Below, one piece after another: positions 61,765 through 64,000 of a stretch of 64,000 nucleotides of DNA (position 1 is its first letter; each line of letters starts with the position of its first letter). A program made the translations under genes and the position numbers. The stretch covers positions 15,810,001-15,874,000 of the forward strand of contig OX344764.1 of NCBI GenBank assembly GCA_947034895.1, written 5' to 3'. Source of the DNA: Rhytidiadelphus loreus (Eukaryota; Streptophyta; Bryopsida; Hypnales; Hylocomiaceae). The notes under the pieces were generated by a model that was not told the origin of the DNA, ran no database searches, and saw only the letters and a program-made list of their open reading frames with translations.

Positions 61765-63186
61765 AATTCCAGGCCCTTCTGCTTCCGTCTTGACCGCTGG
61801 ACAGGAGGCATTCTTCGGAAGATCAAAGACACTGACCAATGGTCGGAGAAGGTTCTAGAGCTTGCTTCTCATTGTCCACAAAGTCGGAGAACACTGACCA
61901 ATAGTCAGTGGAGGTTTTGGAGCCTTTGCATTCTCAATGCTTCCAGCAACCAGCTGATGGTACAGTGTCCATCCGATATGAAGATCAACATGGGCTCCTC
62001 TATCGCAAGACAACCGTAGAGTTTGTTAAGAAATATCTTCTATTAATACGCTCTCTACTGTAGTTTACTTTAGTTCTACTAGAATCTAGGGATTATATTA
62101 GAATCCCTAGGACCAATAGAAGAGAAGGATTGCTAGAACAATCCCACCATTTGGATTATTGTAATTCAATCCCATCTAAGATCTATTAACAATTTAGTTT
62201 TTCTTTCAATCTTGGACCTACTTCTACTTGACAATTTTTTGAAGTATGAAAATCAAGTTTTTATTTTTTGAATTTTTTTCCCTAGACTCCCAACTCAATT
62301 CCTCAACACAATAAATTTTAAATTCAAATTCTATAGTGTACATTTTTTCCACAAATAGAGACCAAAGTCATCTAAAATTGTAGTCTAGTGTTAAAAAAAA
62401 CTTGTTTTTTCAACTTTGAATGCTTATATCTCTCAATCTGTACGGTCAAACTTCACGAATTTATTACCATATAATCTCAAACAAGTAAAGCTCAAGATCC
62501 TATGGTTCAGATCCCAAAAAAAAAAAAAAAACTTTTTTTGGACAAACGTAGTAGAAATGACAGTTTTGAGTGGTTTTTGATAGAAAAATGGCCTTGGGAC
62601 TTTAGGGTTTAATAAAAAACTCTTTCTTGAAAGAAAGCAAAAGCAAAAGCAATCTTTTATAGGATGTGGTTGTGAAAACTTACAATTGGAGGCTGCTCAA
62701 GAAGCTTGTCAAATGTGACACTTTGAAATAATTGCTTTGTAATCTTTTGCAAATGCAAAATTTTAACAAAATTTACCATGGCTAACACTTACGATAGTTG
62801 TTAGTAGATGAAGATGTCAAAGTCCTCACAGTAAAAAGAAAAATATAAAAAGAAAAATATAATTATATATATGAATAAAAATAAAAATAATTGAAAATGA
62901 GGGATGAAGGAATAGCTTGGGTCTTCTTGTGCTCTGAGCAGTAGTCAAAGAATAAGTGGCTAGATAAACAATAGTTGAGGATGCTTAAACTTCCTCCAAA
63001 TAAAATAAAATAAAAGAGGCAAAGAAGCCACAAGCTTAGGGTCTTTGGCAGGGTCGAAGAGTAAGCAACTAGGGAGCAATGATCAAAGAGCACACGGCTA
63101 GAAGAAGCAATGACTAGAGAAAGGGAGGAGATAGAGAGCTCGAGAAAAAAGAGCAAAAACAAATCTCCCTAAAAGAAAACTAAAAC
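61765..63186. other. AT-rich intergenic sequence
   Basis: Short open frames only. No gene recognised before the second hAT-like copy. Confidence 0.5.
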
Positions 63187-64000
63187 CAGGGTTGTCATAC
63201 CGGACGGACGTCCGGTTTGCCCGTCCGTCCGGTTCGCCCGTCCGATAGAGGTCTCGCCCGTCCAATGTGGTCAACACTAAAGTTGACTTTTTTTAACCCT
63301 TAAAGAACCGTCACTATGTTTTCACCAAAAACTCTCTAAAACTGTCATTTCTAGTACAACTACCAAAATTTTGATTAAAAACTTTTTTTGACGTATCTAA
63401 CCGTAGGATGTTGTATTATATAGTATCAAAAACTTGTGGTAAAAATTTCAGACATTTCCACCGGGTGGATTGCAAGATATAAGCATTCAAAATTTGAAAT
63501 TAACAAAAATCATTTTTTTGACCCTGCGAAAAGCAGGGCAGCTGCACTTCACAAGCTCACATTTCTATGAAAAAATGACCTAAATGGTGGTGCTTCTTTG
63601 GATTTTTTTTCCTAGACAAGTTGGCCACATGCTTGAAAAATTTCAGATCATTTGGAATAGTACAACATATAGGAAAAAAATAGTAAGTAGGTAGTACTAA
63701 AGAATGATTAAAAATACTAAATTATTTACAATTTAAATATGGAATTGAAAATTTACAATTCCAATGGTCGAAATGTTGTAATAATGTATGTACATCCTAT
63801 AATTTTATTTTTGTCCAAAAATATTGAAAATTGGATAAGATAAAGGATGTCAAAGTTTATTTTAGAGCAGGAAATCCAAAACTGCCCGCAAACAGAAAAT
63901 CCTCATAATTTTGACTCATTGATCAAAACGGAATGATTCTAAGCTTTTTGTGTATATCAAACTCTAGAAAATCAATTCAAACATAATTAGTTGTTTGCTA
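63187..64000 (+). mobile_element. 5' end of a second hAT-like copy, runs off the window
   Basis: Starts CAGGGTTGTCATACCGG and matches 8271-9080 to the last base of the window, including the CGTCCG-rich subterminal block. The 8 bp to its left are ACTAAAAC, which should recur at its right end beyond this window if the copy is complete. Confidence 0.88.

Overview
This window is nuclear DNA from a land plant, most likely a moss. Three intron-containing genes with plant-style GT..AG junctions stand as GC-richer islands in AT-rich sequence. A broken chalcone-synthase exon reads, from memory, closest to moss chalcone synthases and keeps the family's conserved intron phase. The species cannot be named from sequence alone. 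There are no bacterial-type operons, and I saw no rRNA, tRNA or CRISPR array.

Genes. (1) 30347-32315 (+): S-adenosylhomocysteine hydrolase, three exons, 485 aa, apparently intact. (2) 38004-39684 (-): a 175-aa protein in three exons with a mitochondrial-type leader and an acidic tail; not recognised. (3) 53307-55688 (-): a tandem universal-stress-protein, eight exons, 346 aa; the first domain keeps the ATP-binding motif and the second has lost it. (4) 59271-60285 (+): a chalcone-synthase-family pseudogene (exon 2 only; two frameshifts, one stop). The genes look independent; nothing suggests a cluster or shared pathway.

Mobile DNA fills most of the rest. The most striking object is 8271-19402, an 11.1-kb hAT-like element with (C/T)AGGGTTGTCATAC ends and a perfect 8-bp target duplication (ATTGATAG). 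It has no recognisable transposase. It carries three ~600-bp repeated modules and a 220-bp tandem array that was itself split by a 4.0-kb TG...CA block (12815-16831) with target duplication ATACC. The 5' end of a second copy of the hAT-like family starts at 63187 and runs off the window. Relatives of the 4-kb block lie at 20709-22990 (inverted) and 24515-25040.

Other elements: a CACTA-type family (738-2359, 46869-47084, 49283-50783, plus a 3' end at 28255-28489); a MITE with 8-bp duplication at 6831-7419 and an inverted relative at 61003-61427; a 290-bp CATTAG-ended MITE (35241-35530 and 48782-49072); smaller foldback elements; a decayed PIF/Harbinger element with both of its genes (42036-44035); and a decayed Ty3/gypsy integrase region (about 47190-48550). 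Minisatellites with units of about 20, 38, 51, 61 and 220 bp are scattered through these.

All coordinates and splice sites were read by eye. Homology calls rest on recognised motifs, not on database searches.
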